In this document: in pieces, positions 36,461-45,554 of the stretch | Numbering within the stretch: position 1 is the first letter of the stretch | Layout of the letters: every line of letters starts with the position of its first letter | NCBI RefSeq assembly: GCF_000332275.1 | Contig: NZ_CM001776.1 | Span: 4,400,008 to 4,464,007 of the forward strand | Source of the DNA: Synechococcus sp. PCC 7336 | GTDB lineage: Bacteria > Cyanobacteriota > Cyanobacteriia > Thermostichales > PCC-7336 | DNA: 64,000 nucleotides | Direction of reading: 5' to 3' | Notes under the pieces: model-generated | The model's database searches: none | The model's input: the letters and a program-made list of their open reading frames with translations, nothing else | What the model was told of the DNA's origin: nothing | Position numbers and translations under genes: made by a program

Positions 36461-37335
36461 AATAACAGCGGCTGCGGTAGATAAGGCTGCAGCAACTCCG
36501 CGCAGCGATCGAGTGTGCGACGGAATGTAGGCTGGGTCGCGTACAGTTCTGCCGCCATGTGGGGATACTGCGATCCTTGGCCGGTAAACAGGAAGGCAAG
36601 CTTGGGCGGGCGGCTGCAGCGCTCGGAACTCTGCAGCAATGGCGTGGATGTGCCATCCGTGCTGAAAGCGAGTAATTCCTGCTGCAACGTCTGGATCGAG
36701 TCAGCTTGCACCGACAGACGATAGTCGAGAGCCGAGCGCCCAACATTGGCGGTAAAGCAGATGTTGGCGATCGCGAGCTGGGCATGGGAGTCGAGCCAGT
36801 CAGTGTAGCTCGCAGCTATTGCCTGTAACGCCTCGGGCGTTTTTGCCGACAGCGTGAGGACGTGCCAGGGGCGTTCTCGATGGTTAGGAGTGACTGTACC
36901 TGCAGGCATAGTTGCGGAAATATCGGGACAAGACTGGACAGGAGCTTCTTCGAGAACAACATGGGCATTGGTTCCCCCAAAGCTAAAGGCACTGACGCCA
37001 GCACAACGAGACTCTTCACCCCTCGGCCACGGTTGCAGTTGGGTAGGGATGTGGAAGGCACCACTGTTGAACGCCAGCTCGGGGTTGAGCTGTTTCAAGT
37101 TGAGATTGGGGGGAATTACCTCGTGCTGCATCGCCAGCACAGCTTCGATCGGGCCGGCAATACCCGCTGCTGCTTCCAAGTGCCCGATGTTGGTTTTGGC
37201 CGAGCCGACGTAACATGGGCGATCGCTTTTTTCATCCGGACGCAGTACTTCTGCCAAAACCCGAGCTTCTGTGCGATCGCCGAGGGAGGTGCCAGTGCCG
37301 TGGGCCTCCACGTAACTAATGCGATCGGCACTGAC
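36460..37335 (-). pseudogene. Polyketide synthase fragment (end of KS, start of AT)
   Basis: About 290 residues. It begins inside a ketosynthase domain just before the His motif (ADRISYVEAHGTGTSLGD), includes the second catalytic His in SAKTNIGHLEAAAG and the end FSFGGTNAHVVLEEAP, passes the KS-AT linker and enters an acyltransferase domain (LAFLFTGQGSQYP). It ends before the AT active-site GHSxG. The catalytic KS Cys half is missing too, so no activity is possible. It follows the LysR stop within a few bases, in the same frame. Confidence 0.8.
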
Positions 37336-37341
37336 ACTGAA

Positions 37342-38237
37342 TTAAAGCGCTACAGTTGCCAGAGATGCACCCTCGATAACCTCGAGAAACTTTAGAAGGA
37401 TGGGAGAAGCGTTCTCGCCATGCCATGCTGCTGCTAACTCGAGCTTGGGAGAGGGTTCCTGCAGCGGCCGATAAGCCACCCCAGGTCGTCCCAAATTTTG
37501 CAGGGACTCGGCCACTAGGGCAATGCCAATCCCCGCTGCAACTAAACCTACGGCTGTCGGTTGGGGAGCCGCCTCTTGCACGACATTCGGGCTGAAACCC
37601 GCGTCTCGACACAACTCCAGAATCTGGGCATACAAATTGGGTCCCATGTGGCGGGGAAACAGAATAAAGGGTTCGTCAGCTAGCTGACCGAAGGGCAGCT
37701 CGTCGCAATTTGCCAAAGCATGGCCTTCTGGCAGAGCCACAATCAAGGATTCGCGTCTTAGCGGAATGAGCTGTAACTGTTGAACAGCCACTGGGGGATG
37801 GAGAAAGCCAATATCAATTTGCTCGGCCTGCAGAGCCGCTTCCTGCTCGGGAGTGCACAGTTCTTCCAACACCACTTCCACCTGAGGAAAACGCTCGCGG
37901 AATTGTCTGACCATCTCGGGCAGGATTGTGTACCAGGCAGGGCCGGTGAACCCAACGGTCAATTGTCCGATTTCGCCGCGACTGACCTTCTGTACCGATT
38001 CCACGGCGCGCTCGGCCTGCTGCAAGAGTTGCGTGCTTCGTGAAGGAGGGTGCGACCGGCGTCAGTCATACGAACGCTACGTTTGGTGCGGGCAAAAAGC
38101 TGTGCGTCCAGACTGCTTTCAAGACGGCGAATTTGTTGACTCAGGACCGGCTGCGTGATGTATGGCCGTTTGGCTGCTCGCCCGAAATGCAACTCTTCGG
38201 CTACGGCAACAAAATAGCGGAGTTGGCGAAGATCCAT
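37342..38237 (-). pseudogene. LysR-type regulator with one frameshift
   Basis: Two overlapping frames make one LysR protein of normal size (~298 residues). Residues 1-67 are the winged helix-turn-helix ([54 protein letters not shown]). Near 38030 one base is missing: the other frame continues [14 protein letters not shown] and the whole effector domain ([37 protein letters not shown]). A real lesion or a sequencing error are both possible. Confidence 0.8.
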
Positions 38238-38669
38238 GATTGCTTGATAGTTTTAGGCTATTAGTTTATCGCAGATAGCTATTGGACTTACTTGTTACCA
38301 GACTTTACATTAAGTTTGTGACTCCCAAGGTCTACAGATCTACATGGTTTTTCCATCACCCCACAATCTCTAGTTCCAAAGTTTGATGAGATAAATCTCA
38401 GGGAAATGCCCCTCTAAAGATACTCTTTGGCTTGCCTCGACGCTGAAATCCTTCTGAATCTCCCTAGCAAATTAGCTGAGTAGAGCAACGTCGCTGTGGA
38501 GAGTTTAACTGTGAGAACCTCACTACCAATGGATGTATTTGCTACACTTCTCATTCACGTTTGGCGCGAGCGAGTTGGGTCGAGCACTTCGAGTAGAGAT
38601 GATGAATGGCGCGATTGAGTCATGGCTCTTCCGCCTCACTTGATGTCAATTATTGAAAAGGGATGGTGC
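38238..38669. other. Intergenic region before the propeller gene
   Basis: About 430 bp with no gene seen. Divergent promoters for LysR (left) and the secreted propeller (right) are expected; a good ribosome-binding site AAGGGATGG lies just before 38670. Confidence 0.45.
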
Positions 38670-39989
38670 ATGAAATTCTCGATCTACCTACTTTTGCCGA
38701 CAATTGTCCTATGTTTGTTAACTAGCTCTGAGTCTGTCTTCGGGCAGGGACGGAGGGCAAGCATGGATTTTCAGGGACGCTATCTGGTATCTGTCTCGGA
38801 TGCAGATATGCTGGCATCGGCCTATGTCGATGGCGCGCTCGGCCCCCGAGAAGGTGAGGATGCTTTGAGCGTGATTCCGCTCCAGGGCGATCGCTCCAAC
38901 TGGCGAGCCAATGAAGTTTCGGTTTCGAATTCGGTTGCCGGCCCACCCACAGCAGTGGCAGTTTCGCCCGATGGCAAATGGGCATTTGTGGTAGAGACCT
39001 TCGGCCCCCGTCCCAATGGTGGCGAACAATTTGGCGATTTACCCATTGGCAACGCTCTCACGGTTGTCGATCTCAGCAATCCGCGCAATCCGCGCATTCA
39101 TCAAAGTATCGAGATCGGCGAACGTCCAGAGGCAGTGACAGTGAGTCCAGACGGTAGCGCGATCGCCGTTACCCTCCATCCTCCAGCCGATCGCCAAGTG
39201 GCGATTGTTCCCTTTGATGGCGGCAGGCTGGGAGAACCTGCATACTTTGCCATTCCGCAAGTAGCACCAGCAGTACGTGCATCCCACGTCGAGTGGCATC
39301 CATCTGGCGAGTTCCTCGCCGCAACTCTAGTGGATGCCGGACAATTGGTGATGCTACGCGTGGTGCGCGATCGCGGCGAGCTAGAAATTGAGCCCTGGGG
39401 CCCTCCAACTTTTTTGGGCAAATATCCGTTCATGGGACGTTTTACGCCAGATGGCCAGTATTTTATTGCCAGCAATCTGTATTGGGGCGATGACGTGGCG
39501 GGATTTTGGATTGAAGCTCCACGCGGCGATGTGGTTGCTGTCCGAATAGCGACAGCGGCGGATGCAGACGGAAACGTCCGCCATCCGTTGGTGTCGCGGA
39601 CCACCACCGGCATCAGCCCTGAAGGATTGGCAATTTCGCCAGATGGAGCGTTAGTCGTCACCACTAACCTGGAACGCAGCTATCTTCCTTACGACGACGA
39701 TCGCATTACCTTTTACAGTTCTTTGACACTCGTCGAACTCGACCCAGAGACGGGACAGCTTTCCACCGTGGGTGATTATGCTTTTGATGGGATTTTGCCG
39801 GAGGCTGCTGCTTTTGACGCCTCTGGCAACTTTCTAGCTGTGGTTAACTACGATCACTTTGATGACAGTATTCGAGGAGGTAGTGTTGATTTTTGGCGTG
39901 TAGAGAGACGAGATGGACTGCAGCTAGTCCAGACTGATTACTCGATCCCCGTCACACGCGGGGCCCATTCAATCGTATTGGTGCCGTAG
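38670..39989 (+). CDS. Secreted beta-propeller protein (YVTN/lactonase-like)
   Basis: About 439 residues. Signal peptide MKFSIYLLLPTIVLCLLTSS with likely cleavage near VFGQ. The rest is a seven-bladed-type propeller with repeated VSPDGKWAFVV, VSPDGSAIAV, FTPDGQYFIAS and ISPDGALVVTTN strands. Such proteins include 6-phosphogluconolactonase-like and surface YVTN proteins; enzymatic activity cannot be claimed. ATG 38670 is preferred for its RBS and because it starts the signal peptide; the frame opens at 38622. Confidence 0.75.
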   Translation: MKFSIYLLLPTIVLCLLTSSESVFGQGRRASMDFQGRYLVSVSDADMLASAYVDGALGPREGEDALSVIPLQGDRSNWRANEVSVSNSVAGPPTAVAVSPDGKWAFVVETFGPRPNGGEQFGDLPIGNALTVVDLSNPRNPRIHQSIEIGERPEAVTVSPDGSAIAVTLHPPADRQVAIVPFDGGRLGEPAYFAIPQVAPAVRASHVEWHPSGEFLAATLVDAGQLVMLRVVRDRGELEIEPWGPPTFLGKYPFMGRFTPDGQYFIASNLYWGDDVAGFWIEAPRGDVVAVRIATAADADGNVRHPLVSRTTTGISPEGLAISPDGALVVTTNLERSYLPYDDDRITFYSSLTLVELDPETGQLSTVGDYAFDGILPEAAAFDASGNFLAVVNYDHFDDSIRGGSVDFWRVERRDGLQLVQTDYSIPVTRGAHSIVLVP

Positions 39990-40119
39990 GATGGCCAATG
40001 AGCCCCGAGGATCTCATTTTATACTGTCAAAAAATATTTAAGCTTTCAGCTTTGTTTGAGCCAGTCTCTTAAAAGCTGGATCGGATTTTAGTCTAGACGC
40101 ACTCAAATAAGGGGCAAGC

Positions 40120-40695
40120 ATGATTCGCGCTTACGCAGCCAAAACAGCAGGCGGAATGCTGGAGCCATTTGAATACGATCCGGGGGCGCTGGAAGACAAA
40201 CAAGTCGAAATCGAGGTTGAGTACTGCGGAATTTGCCACAGCGACCTCAGCATGTTGAAGGACGACTGGGGTATGAGCCAATACCCCCTCGTGCCCGGTC
40301 ATGAAGTTGTGGGAACTGTTGCAGCCATTGGCGATCGCGTTACAACTGTCGAAATCGGCCAGCGAGTCGGATTGGGTTGGTTTTCCCACTCTTGCATGAG
40401 TTGCGAGTGGTGCATGTCTGGCAATCACAACTTATGTCTCACAGCCGAACAAACCATCGTCGGTCGATACGGCGGCTTCGCTGACAAAGTGCGGGCGCAT
40501 GCAGAATGGGTCACTCCTCTGCCCGAAGGCATCGATCCAGCTAAGGTCGGTCCCCTCTTCTGTGGCGGCATTACCGTCTTCAATCCCATTGTTCAGTTTG
40601 ATGTCAAGCCCACCGAGCGCGTCGGCGTCATTTGCAAACCTTGGCGAGCGACGACGGCTTTGGCAGTCAGGATGGCGCGGGGCGAGACCATTTAG
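40120..40695 (+). pseudogene. Zinc alcohol dehydrogenase, N-terminal half only
   Basis: 191 residues against ~335 in the family. The catalytic domain is intact: [10 protein letters not shown] (catalytic Zn Cys), GHEVVGTV, and the structural-zinc Cys cluster [16 protein letters not shown]. After VGVI the nucleotide-binding GxGxxG of the Rossmann fold is replaced by an unrelated tail ([12 protein letters not shown]), and the stop is shared with the end of ttcA. The 3' half has been lost at that junction. Related to YahK/Ahr aldehyde reductases. Confidence 0.8.
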
Positions 40696-41528
40696 TCAGT
40701 GAGCCGAACCGCGTCGGGCTCGCAGCTGGAGGTTTCAATCTGCAAATTGACAAAATCAAACAGGTTGCGATCGGCTAAATGCGACGGAGACACGTTTTGC
40801 AGGCTGCGGAACAAACTGTCGATACGCCCCGGACTGTCTCGCTCCCATTGCTGCAACATTTGCTTAATCTGAGCCCGCTGCAAGTTCTCCTGCGAGCCGC
40901 AGAGATTGCAGGGAATAATCGGGAAATTGCGGGCACGAGCATAGCGTTCGATCGCCCGTTCCGCACAATAGGCCAGCGGTCGAATCACCACGTGACGGCC
41001 ATCATCGCTGAGCAGCTTCGGCGGCATTGTTTTTAAGCGACCGCCGTGAAACAGATTGAGAAATAGCGTTTCCACGATATCGTCGCGATGGTGCCCCAGA
41101 GCAATTTTGCTGGCCCCTTCTTCCGCCGCCACCCGATAGAGAATGCCCCGTCGCAGTCGGGAGCAGAGACCGCACATCGTCTTGCCTGCAGGAATCACCC
41201 GCATCACCGTGCTGTAGGTATCCTCTTCCACAATCCGATAGGGAACCCCGAGGTTGTCTAAGTAGTCTGGCAAAACGTGGGTGGGAAAACCGGGCTGCTT
41301 TTGGTCGAGATTGACGGCCAATAGCTCGAATTTGACGGGGGCGCGTCGCTGCAAGCTGAGCAGCAGGTCGAGCAGGGTATAGGAGTCTTTGCCTCCCGAG
41401 AGGCAGACCATGACGCGATCGCCGTCTTCGAGCATGCCGTAATCCACGCTGGCTTTGCCCACCAACCCACGCAGGCGCGCCTGCAGCTTCTTGAAATTGT
41501 TTGAGGTGCGCACTTGGGTTGCGTCCAC
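40692..41528 (-). CDS. ttcA: tRNA 2-thiocytidine(32) synthetase
   Basis: 278 residues; an Fe-S-dependent enzyme adding sulfur to cytidine 32 of some tRNAs. PP-loop CLSGGKDSY at 42-50, cluster-binding [10 protein letters not shown] and [12 protein letters not shown], and [11 protein letters not shown]. Complete. The truncated alcohol dehydrogenase overlaps its last codon on the other strand. Confidence 0.93.
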   Translation of the reverse strand: MDATQVRTSNNFKKLQARLRGLVGKASVDYGMLEDGDRVMVCLSGGKDSYTLLDLLLSLQRRAPVKFELLAVNLDQKQPGFPTHVLPDYLDNLGVPYRIVEEDTYSTVMRVIPAGKTMCGLCSRLRRGILYRVAAEEGASKIALGHHRDDIVETLFLNLFHGGRLKTMPPKLLSDDGRHVVIRPLAYCAERAIERYARARNFPIIPCNLCGSQENLQRAQIKQMLQQWERDSPGRIDSLFRSLQNVSPSHLADRNLFDFVNLQIETSSCEPDAVRLTD

Positions 41529-41622
41529 GGGCTTAAATCTCTCAATTTCCCCGAAGCCTATTATAGGTTCTGGCTGAAGCGTACTTGGGGTAGGGTGAGA
41601 CTCGAAAAGAGTGGGAGTGAAG

Positions 41623-42207
41623 ATGGACTCGGTTTTGTTGTCTGCGGTCGAGTTTCTGCAGTCTAGAAAGGGTCCGAAGCCCGAGCCTGCAGCAGTGGTG
41701 GCTGCTTTGTTGGAGGCTGAAAAGTATTCTCGTTCGGCAGCAACCGATCGCCGTTACCCAGACTTAGTCGGAACTTGGCGGCTCGGGTTTATAACTGGAA
41801 CCCAAAAAGCTCGCCAACAGACGGGGGTCGTCTTGGGGGCGGGTCGGTTTTTGCCCCGGTTTGTAGAGGTTTCCCTGTCTTATCGGATGTCGCAGGAGAA
41901 TGGCGATCGCGGGACGGTCCGCAATGCAGTTCGCATCGGGCCGCTAGAATTTGCCCTGACCGGACCGACGCAGTTTTTCCCAAAGCAAAGCTTGCTGGCC
42001 TTTGACTTCATCTATATGACTGTCTCGATGGCCGAGGTGAACCTTTATGAGGGTTACATTCGCGGCGGAGCCGAACGGGAGGCGCAGTTCTACGATGTTC
42101 CTCTGAAAGAGCGGGCATTTTTCTCGTATTTTTTGCTGGAGGAGCGCTGTGTGGCGGCGCGGGGTCGCGGTGGTGGGTTGGCGCTGTGGACGCGGGTGAA
42201 GCGGTAG
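41623..42207 (+). CDS. Fibrillin/PAP-like lipid-binding protein
   Basis: 194 residues with a lipocalin-like pattern: [45 protein letters not shown] and [11 protein letters not shown]. It resembles the plastoglobule fibrillin/PAP proteins of plants and cyanobacteria. Lipid or plastoquinone binding is inferred. ATG 41623 preferred to GTG 41611. Confidence 0.6.
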   Translation: MDSVLLSAVEFLQSRKGPKPEPAAVVAALLEAEKYSRSAATDRRYPDLVGTWRLGFITGTQKARQQTGVVLGAGRFLPRFVEVSLSYRMSQENGDRGTVRNAVRIGPLEFALTGPTQFFPKQSLLAFDFIYMTVSMAEVNLYEGYIRGGAEREAQFYDVPLKERAFFSYFLLEERCVAARGRGGGLALWTRVKR

Positions 42208-42267
42208 AGTTGGGGGCGATCGCTGCGATTACACTGAGGAGGGATTTTCGAGAGGGTGTGAGTGGAA

Positions 42268-42627
42268 ATGGCTTTGCAAGTTTATGGCATTCCTAATTGC
42301 GGGACCTGCAAAAAAGCGTTGAAGTGGTTAGACGAGCAGAGCGTTACCTACGAGTTTGTGAATACGAAGGAGCATCCGCCGACTAGAGAGGCGATCGCCG
42401 CTTGGGTGGCAACGCTGACGGCAAAACCGATACGCAACACGTCCGGGCAAGCCTATCGGGCTATTCCGACAGAGGAGCGCAATGCCATGACGGACGAGCA
42501 GTGGATCGATGCGTTTGCGGATAATGCCATGTTGCTCAAGCGCCCGCTGTTTGTGAAAGAGGGTACGGCGGTGCTGGCAGGTTTTCGGGGTTCTGAGGCG
42601 AGTATGCGGGCGACTTTGGGGGGTTAG
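42268..42627 (+). CDS. ArsC/Spx-family thioredoxin-fold protein
   Basis: 119 residues: VYGIPNCGTCKKALKWLDE with a CxxC redox pair, then the HPPTREAIAAWVA helix, the NTSGQAYR motif and LLKRPLFV of the Spx/MgsR/YffB branch. In this branch the protein acts on RNA polymerase (Spx) or is a GSH-linked reductase; which applies is unknown. I start at ATG 42268; a GTG two codons earlier is possible. Confidence 0.85.
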   Translation: MALQVYGIPNCGTCKKALKWLDEQSVTYEFVNTKEHPPTREAIAAWVATLTAKPIRNTSGQAYRAIPTEERNAMTDEQWIDAFADNAMLLKRPLFVKEGTAVLAGFRGSEASMRATLGG

Positions 42628-42776
42628 GCGATTTCCAGCTCAGAAGTTACCGGGCGATCGAGCTCTGTCAGTGCAGTTCGCGATCGCCGCTGGCAGATTG
42701 CGAGAGCCCATCAGCAGCCTCGACCTTACCCTAGCGGTACTCTATAGTGAGTCAGGCGTTGTGGTTCGCCCGAGAC

Positions 42777-43823
42777 ATGACCTCACCCCGAGCAGACTTC
42801 GATACCCCCTGGAAGGAGATGCTGGAGCTCTATTTTGAGCCCTGTCTCCGGCTCTTCTTCCCCGCCGCTCAGGCCCAAATTGACTGGTCGCGTCCCTACG
42901 AGTTTCTCGACAAAGAGCTCCAGCAGATCGCCCGCGATGCCGAATTGGGCCGTCGTTATGCGGACAAACTGGTGCGGGTTTGGCTGCTCGACGGACGGGA
43001 CCTGTGGATTCTCATTCATGTGGAAGTGCAGGGCCAGAGAGATGACTCTTTCCCCGAGCGCATGTATATCTACAACACCCGCATTGCCGAGCGCTACGGT
43101 CGCCCCGTGGCGAGTTTAGCCATCCTCTGCGACACCAGTCCCAACTGGCAGCCCAGCGAGTTTGTGCGCGAGGTCTTGGGCTGTCGCCTGGAATTCCGCT
43201 TTCTCACAGCAAAGTTGCTAGGCTACAAGCAGCGCTGGGCCGAATTGGAGGCCAGCAGCAATCCGTTTGCAACCATTGCGATGGCTCACCTGCAGGCGCA
43301 GGCCACTCGTGGGGACGAGCGCGATCGCCTGCAGTGGAAACTGCGGTTGATTCGGCGGCTGTACGAACGGGGCTACGAGCGCGAGGATATCATCCAGCTC
43401 TTTCACTTCATCGATTGGGTGATGGCATTGCCGGAGGAGTTGGAGCAAGAGGTTTGGGAGGAGATTCAAGCTTACGAGCGGGAGCAGAGGATGCCTTACA
43501 TCAGCAGTGTGGAAAGAATCGGTCTGGCCAAAGGGCTCGAACAAGGGCTCGAACAGGGGCTCGAACGAGGGCTCGAACAAGGGCTCGAACAAGGGCTCGA
43601 ACAAGGACTCGAACAGGGGCGCGAACAAGGGCTCGAACAGGGGCGACAACAAGAAGCGCTCCGTATGCTACTGCGTTTAATGGAACGTCGGTTTGGTTCT
43701 ATTCCAAGTTCACTTCAGACTCAACTTCAGGAGCTGACCGTAGTGCAGCTAGAGGAGTTACTCGATACAGCTCTAACCGCTGCCTCACTCAAACAACTGG
43801 CCGAATACTTGGAGGTTCTCTGA
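42777..43823 (+). CDS. Rpn-family PD-(D/E)XK nuclease with GLEQ tandem repeat
   Basis: 348 residues of the Rpn/YhgA-like family (recombination-promoting nuclease, often mislabelled transposase). Catalytic Asp/Glu-x-Gln region: DKLVRVWLLDG, WILIHVEVQGQRD. The middle has LYERGYEREDIIQLFHFIDW; residues ~253-292 are ten 4-residue GLEQ-type repeats, a likely charged coiled coil, followed by LMERRFGSIPSSLQ. ATG 42777 is chosen over GTG 42747. A broken paralog is at 54352. Confidence 0.8.
   Translation: MTSPRADFDTPWKEMLELYFEPCLRLFFPAAQAQIDWSRPYEFLDKELQQIARDAELGRRYADKLVRVWLLDGRDLWILIHVEVQGQRDDSFPERMYIYNTRIAERYGRPVASLAILCDTSPNWQPSEFVREVLGCRLEFRFLTAKLLGYKQRWAELEASSNPFATIAMAHLQAQATRGDERDRLQWKLRLIRRLYERGYEREDIIQLFHFIDWVMALPEELEQEVWEEIQAYEREQRMPYISSVERIGLAKGLEQGLEQGLERGLEQGLEQGLEQGLEQGREQGLEQGRQQEALRMLLRLMERRFGSIPSSLQTQLQELTVVQLEELLDTALTAASLKQLAEYLEVL
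43533..43652 (+). repeat. Ten tandem 12-bp units coding GLEQ
   Basis: The unit GGGCTCGAACAA/G repeats ten times with few changes (protein GLEQ x2, GLER, GLEQ x4, GREQ, GLEQ, GRQQ). In-frame slippage would change length without breaking the protein. Confidence 0.95.
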
Positions 43824-43964
43824 GCGGTAAATTCTGATGGAGAAAATGCCTTAGGCAGAAGAGAAGGGAGCAGAATATATGGCATGGTTCAGTCATACTC
43901 CGAATTTGCGACACAGCTAAATTGAGAGCTTTCCATAAAATTTATCTATCGACAGCCCTGTCAA

Positions 43965-44054
43965 ATGGTAAGTTTCAAGATTGAAAGCCAACTTGTAGTC
44001 AATTCTGTTACCGAGCATCACGACTGGCTGCAGGTTGACGCAACTGAACTGTAA
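43965..44054 (+). CDS. Possible 29-residue leader peptide
   Basis: MVSFKIESQLVVNSVTEHHD WLQVDATEL, ending two bases before the DUF4062 start codon, which would allow translational coupling. There is no strong ribosome-binding site and no recognised family, so it may be chance or the remnant of a longer gene. Confidence 0.25.
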   Translation: MVSFKIESQLVVNSVTEHHDWLQVDATEL

Positions 44055-44056
44055 AG

Positions 44057-44737
44057 ATGACCTATCGAGCCTTTGTCTCGTCCACCTTTAAAGATCTGGA
44101 GCGACATCGGGAACAAGCGATCCTAGCATTGCGCGATGCGGGTTTCTACGTCGATCCAATGGAACACTGGTCGGCAGATGCTGGGGAGCCGAAAGCAGTG
44201 TCTCAACAACGAGTCGTTGGCTGCGAGCTTTGCCTGCTGCTGGTGGGTTTCCGACGGGGATATGTGCCACCGGGCCACCATCTCAGCATCACGCAATTGG
44301 AATATTACAAAGCCTTGGAAGAAGAGTGCGATGTCCTCGTATTCATGCTGAAAGAGGATGCACCCTGGCCGGAAGAATTTGACGACCGGCAGCGCGATGC
44401 CCTTTTGTTGGAATGGCGATCGCATTTCAAGCAAGAGAAAACACTAGCGTTCTTCGACGAGAATTCTGAGAACCTGAAATACTCAGTTGCCCAAGCACTC
44501 AACCGCTGGCAGCAAAACCCCCAGGTTAAGACCTCATCAAGCATCCGTCTTAAATCCCTATCGACACAGCTCGCTGCCCTCAATCGCCAGCTCGTACTCG
44601 TTGTCAACGAACTCACCGTAGCCGGTCCGCTCGAAGTTCCGAAATTGGAAGTCAGACGAGACTACCTGATTGGTGAAATCGAGAGATATGAGGAACAGAT
44701 TCAAGACATAAGAGGGGGTGGAAGTGGCAGAGAGTGA
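44057..44737 (+). CDS. DUF4062 (TIR-like) protein with C-terminal coupling segment
   Basis: 226 residues. Residues 1-155 are DUF4062: AFVSSTFKDLERHREQAILA, GCELCLLLVGFRRGYVPPG, SITQLEYYKALEE and VLVFMLKEDAPWP, a TIR/SEFIR-like fold that is common at the front of conflict-system proteins. Residues ~165-220 are helical (LKSLSTQLAALNRQ, ELTVAGPLEVPKLEVRRDYL) and match the start of the next protein. I infer an effector or signal generator plus an adaptor segment. First of a tight operon; overlaps the next gene by 14 bp. Confidence 0.75.
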   Translation: MTYRAFVSSTFKDLERHREQAILALRDAGFYVDPMEHWSADAGEPKAVSQQRVVGCELCLLLVGFRRGYVPPGHHLSITQLEYYKALEEECDVLVFMLKEDAPWPEEFDDRQRDALLLEWRSHFKQEKTLAFFDENSENLKYSVAQALNRWQQNPQVKTSSSIRLKSLSTQLAALNRQLVLVVNELTVAGPLEVPKLEVRRDYLIGEIERYEEQIQDIRGGGSGRE

Positions 44738-45554
44738 TTTGCTTCTAGAGGGTTTACGAATTCACTTAAAAGCATTGCGTCGCAGGCATAAGCTTGTTAT
44801 ACAACAACTGACAGTTGCCGAGCCACTTGAAGCCCCTAAGTTGGAAAATAGTCGAGACCAGTTGATTGATGAGATTGAAAGATACGAGAAATTAATACAA
44901 ACAGAAGAACGAGCGGTACAAGACCGTCGAAGCGATCGCTTAATCGAGTTACTGCAACCATACCAGAACGCAATCTCAGAGCAGTTACAAACCGCTCGCT
45001 CCAGAACAGTCTCACGCGATTGGATTGCAAGTAGATCCGACTCTCTGGAAACCTCGATCGAAAAACTTAGCAGCCGCAGAAATCAGGAAAGGCAACCGGA
45101 GGCCCTCCACCTTTTTGTTCTGAACCTGCTGAATTTAGAGATTCCTCTAGAACTCAGGCAGGATTTAGAGGATTGGACGTTCGAGATCGAGAATCTTGAC
45201 CCATTGCGGGCAACGATCGTGCAGGCCAATGAAGATCGAAGGGCGGCCCTATCAAGCCACCCCAGCCGCGATCGATATGGTCAATGCTGCCCTCTACCTA
45301 CGTCGTCCCCTACTGGTGACTGGCAAACCCGGCACGGGCAAATCTTCCCTCGCCTATGCAGTTGCCCGAGAGCTAATGCTGGGGGAAGTTCTCTATTGGC
45401 CCATCACCACCCGCACCACTCTGAAAAACGGCCTCTACGACTACGACGCGATCGGGCGCTTGCAAGATGCCAAGCAGCTTCTGAACGAAGCCGGAATCCC
45501 CCAAGGAGAACGGGAGCCCGCAACCCCGCCATCCGAGACCGAAGCAGCCTCTGA
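44724..45554 (+). CDS. Unknown helical protein sharing the coupling segment; 3' end overlaps the MoxR gene
   Basis: GTG 44724 is preferred, ~6 bases after AGAGGGGGT. Residues 4-57 match the C-terminus of the DUF4062 protein (QLTVAEPLEAPKLENSRDQL, IDEIERYEKLIQ). Residues ~60-168 are helical and acidic, with no recognised family. From ~45229 the same frame continues for 325 bases inside the MoxR gene as a composition-biased, low-quality tail (many Arg, His, Ser), so the true protein probably ends near 45230 and a stop or one base has been lost. It may be the adaptor of the system. Confidence 0.55.
   Translation: MAESDLLLEGLRIHLKALRRRHKLVIQQLTVAEPLEAPKLENSRDQLIDEIERYEKLIQTEERAVQDRRSDRLIELLQPYQNAISEQLQTARSRTVSRDWIASRSDSLETSIEKLSSRRNQERQPEALHLFVLNLLNLEIPLELRQDLEDWTFEIENLDPLRATIVQANEDRRAALSSHPSRDRYGQCCPLPTSSPTGDWQTRHGQIFPRLCSCPRANAGGSSLLAHHHPHHSEKRPLRLRRDRALARCQAASERSRNPPRRTGARNPAIRDRSSL

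Noticed and set aside
43533-43652. CRISPR-like regular repeat
   Set aside because: Units are contiguous 12-mers in a coding frame without spacers. No CRISPR array or cas gene is seen in the window.
43334-43837. Arg/Thr-Arg-Ala repeat protein in another frame
   Set aside because: It is the shifted reading of the GLEQ tandem repeat of the Rpn nuclease gene.
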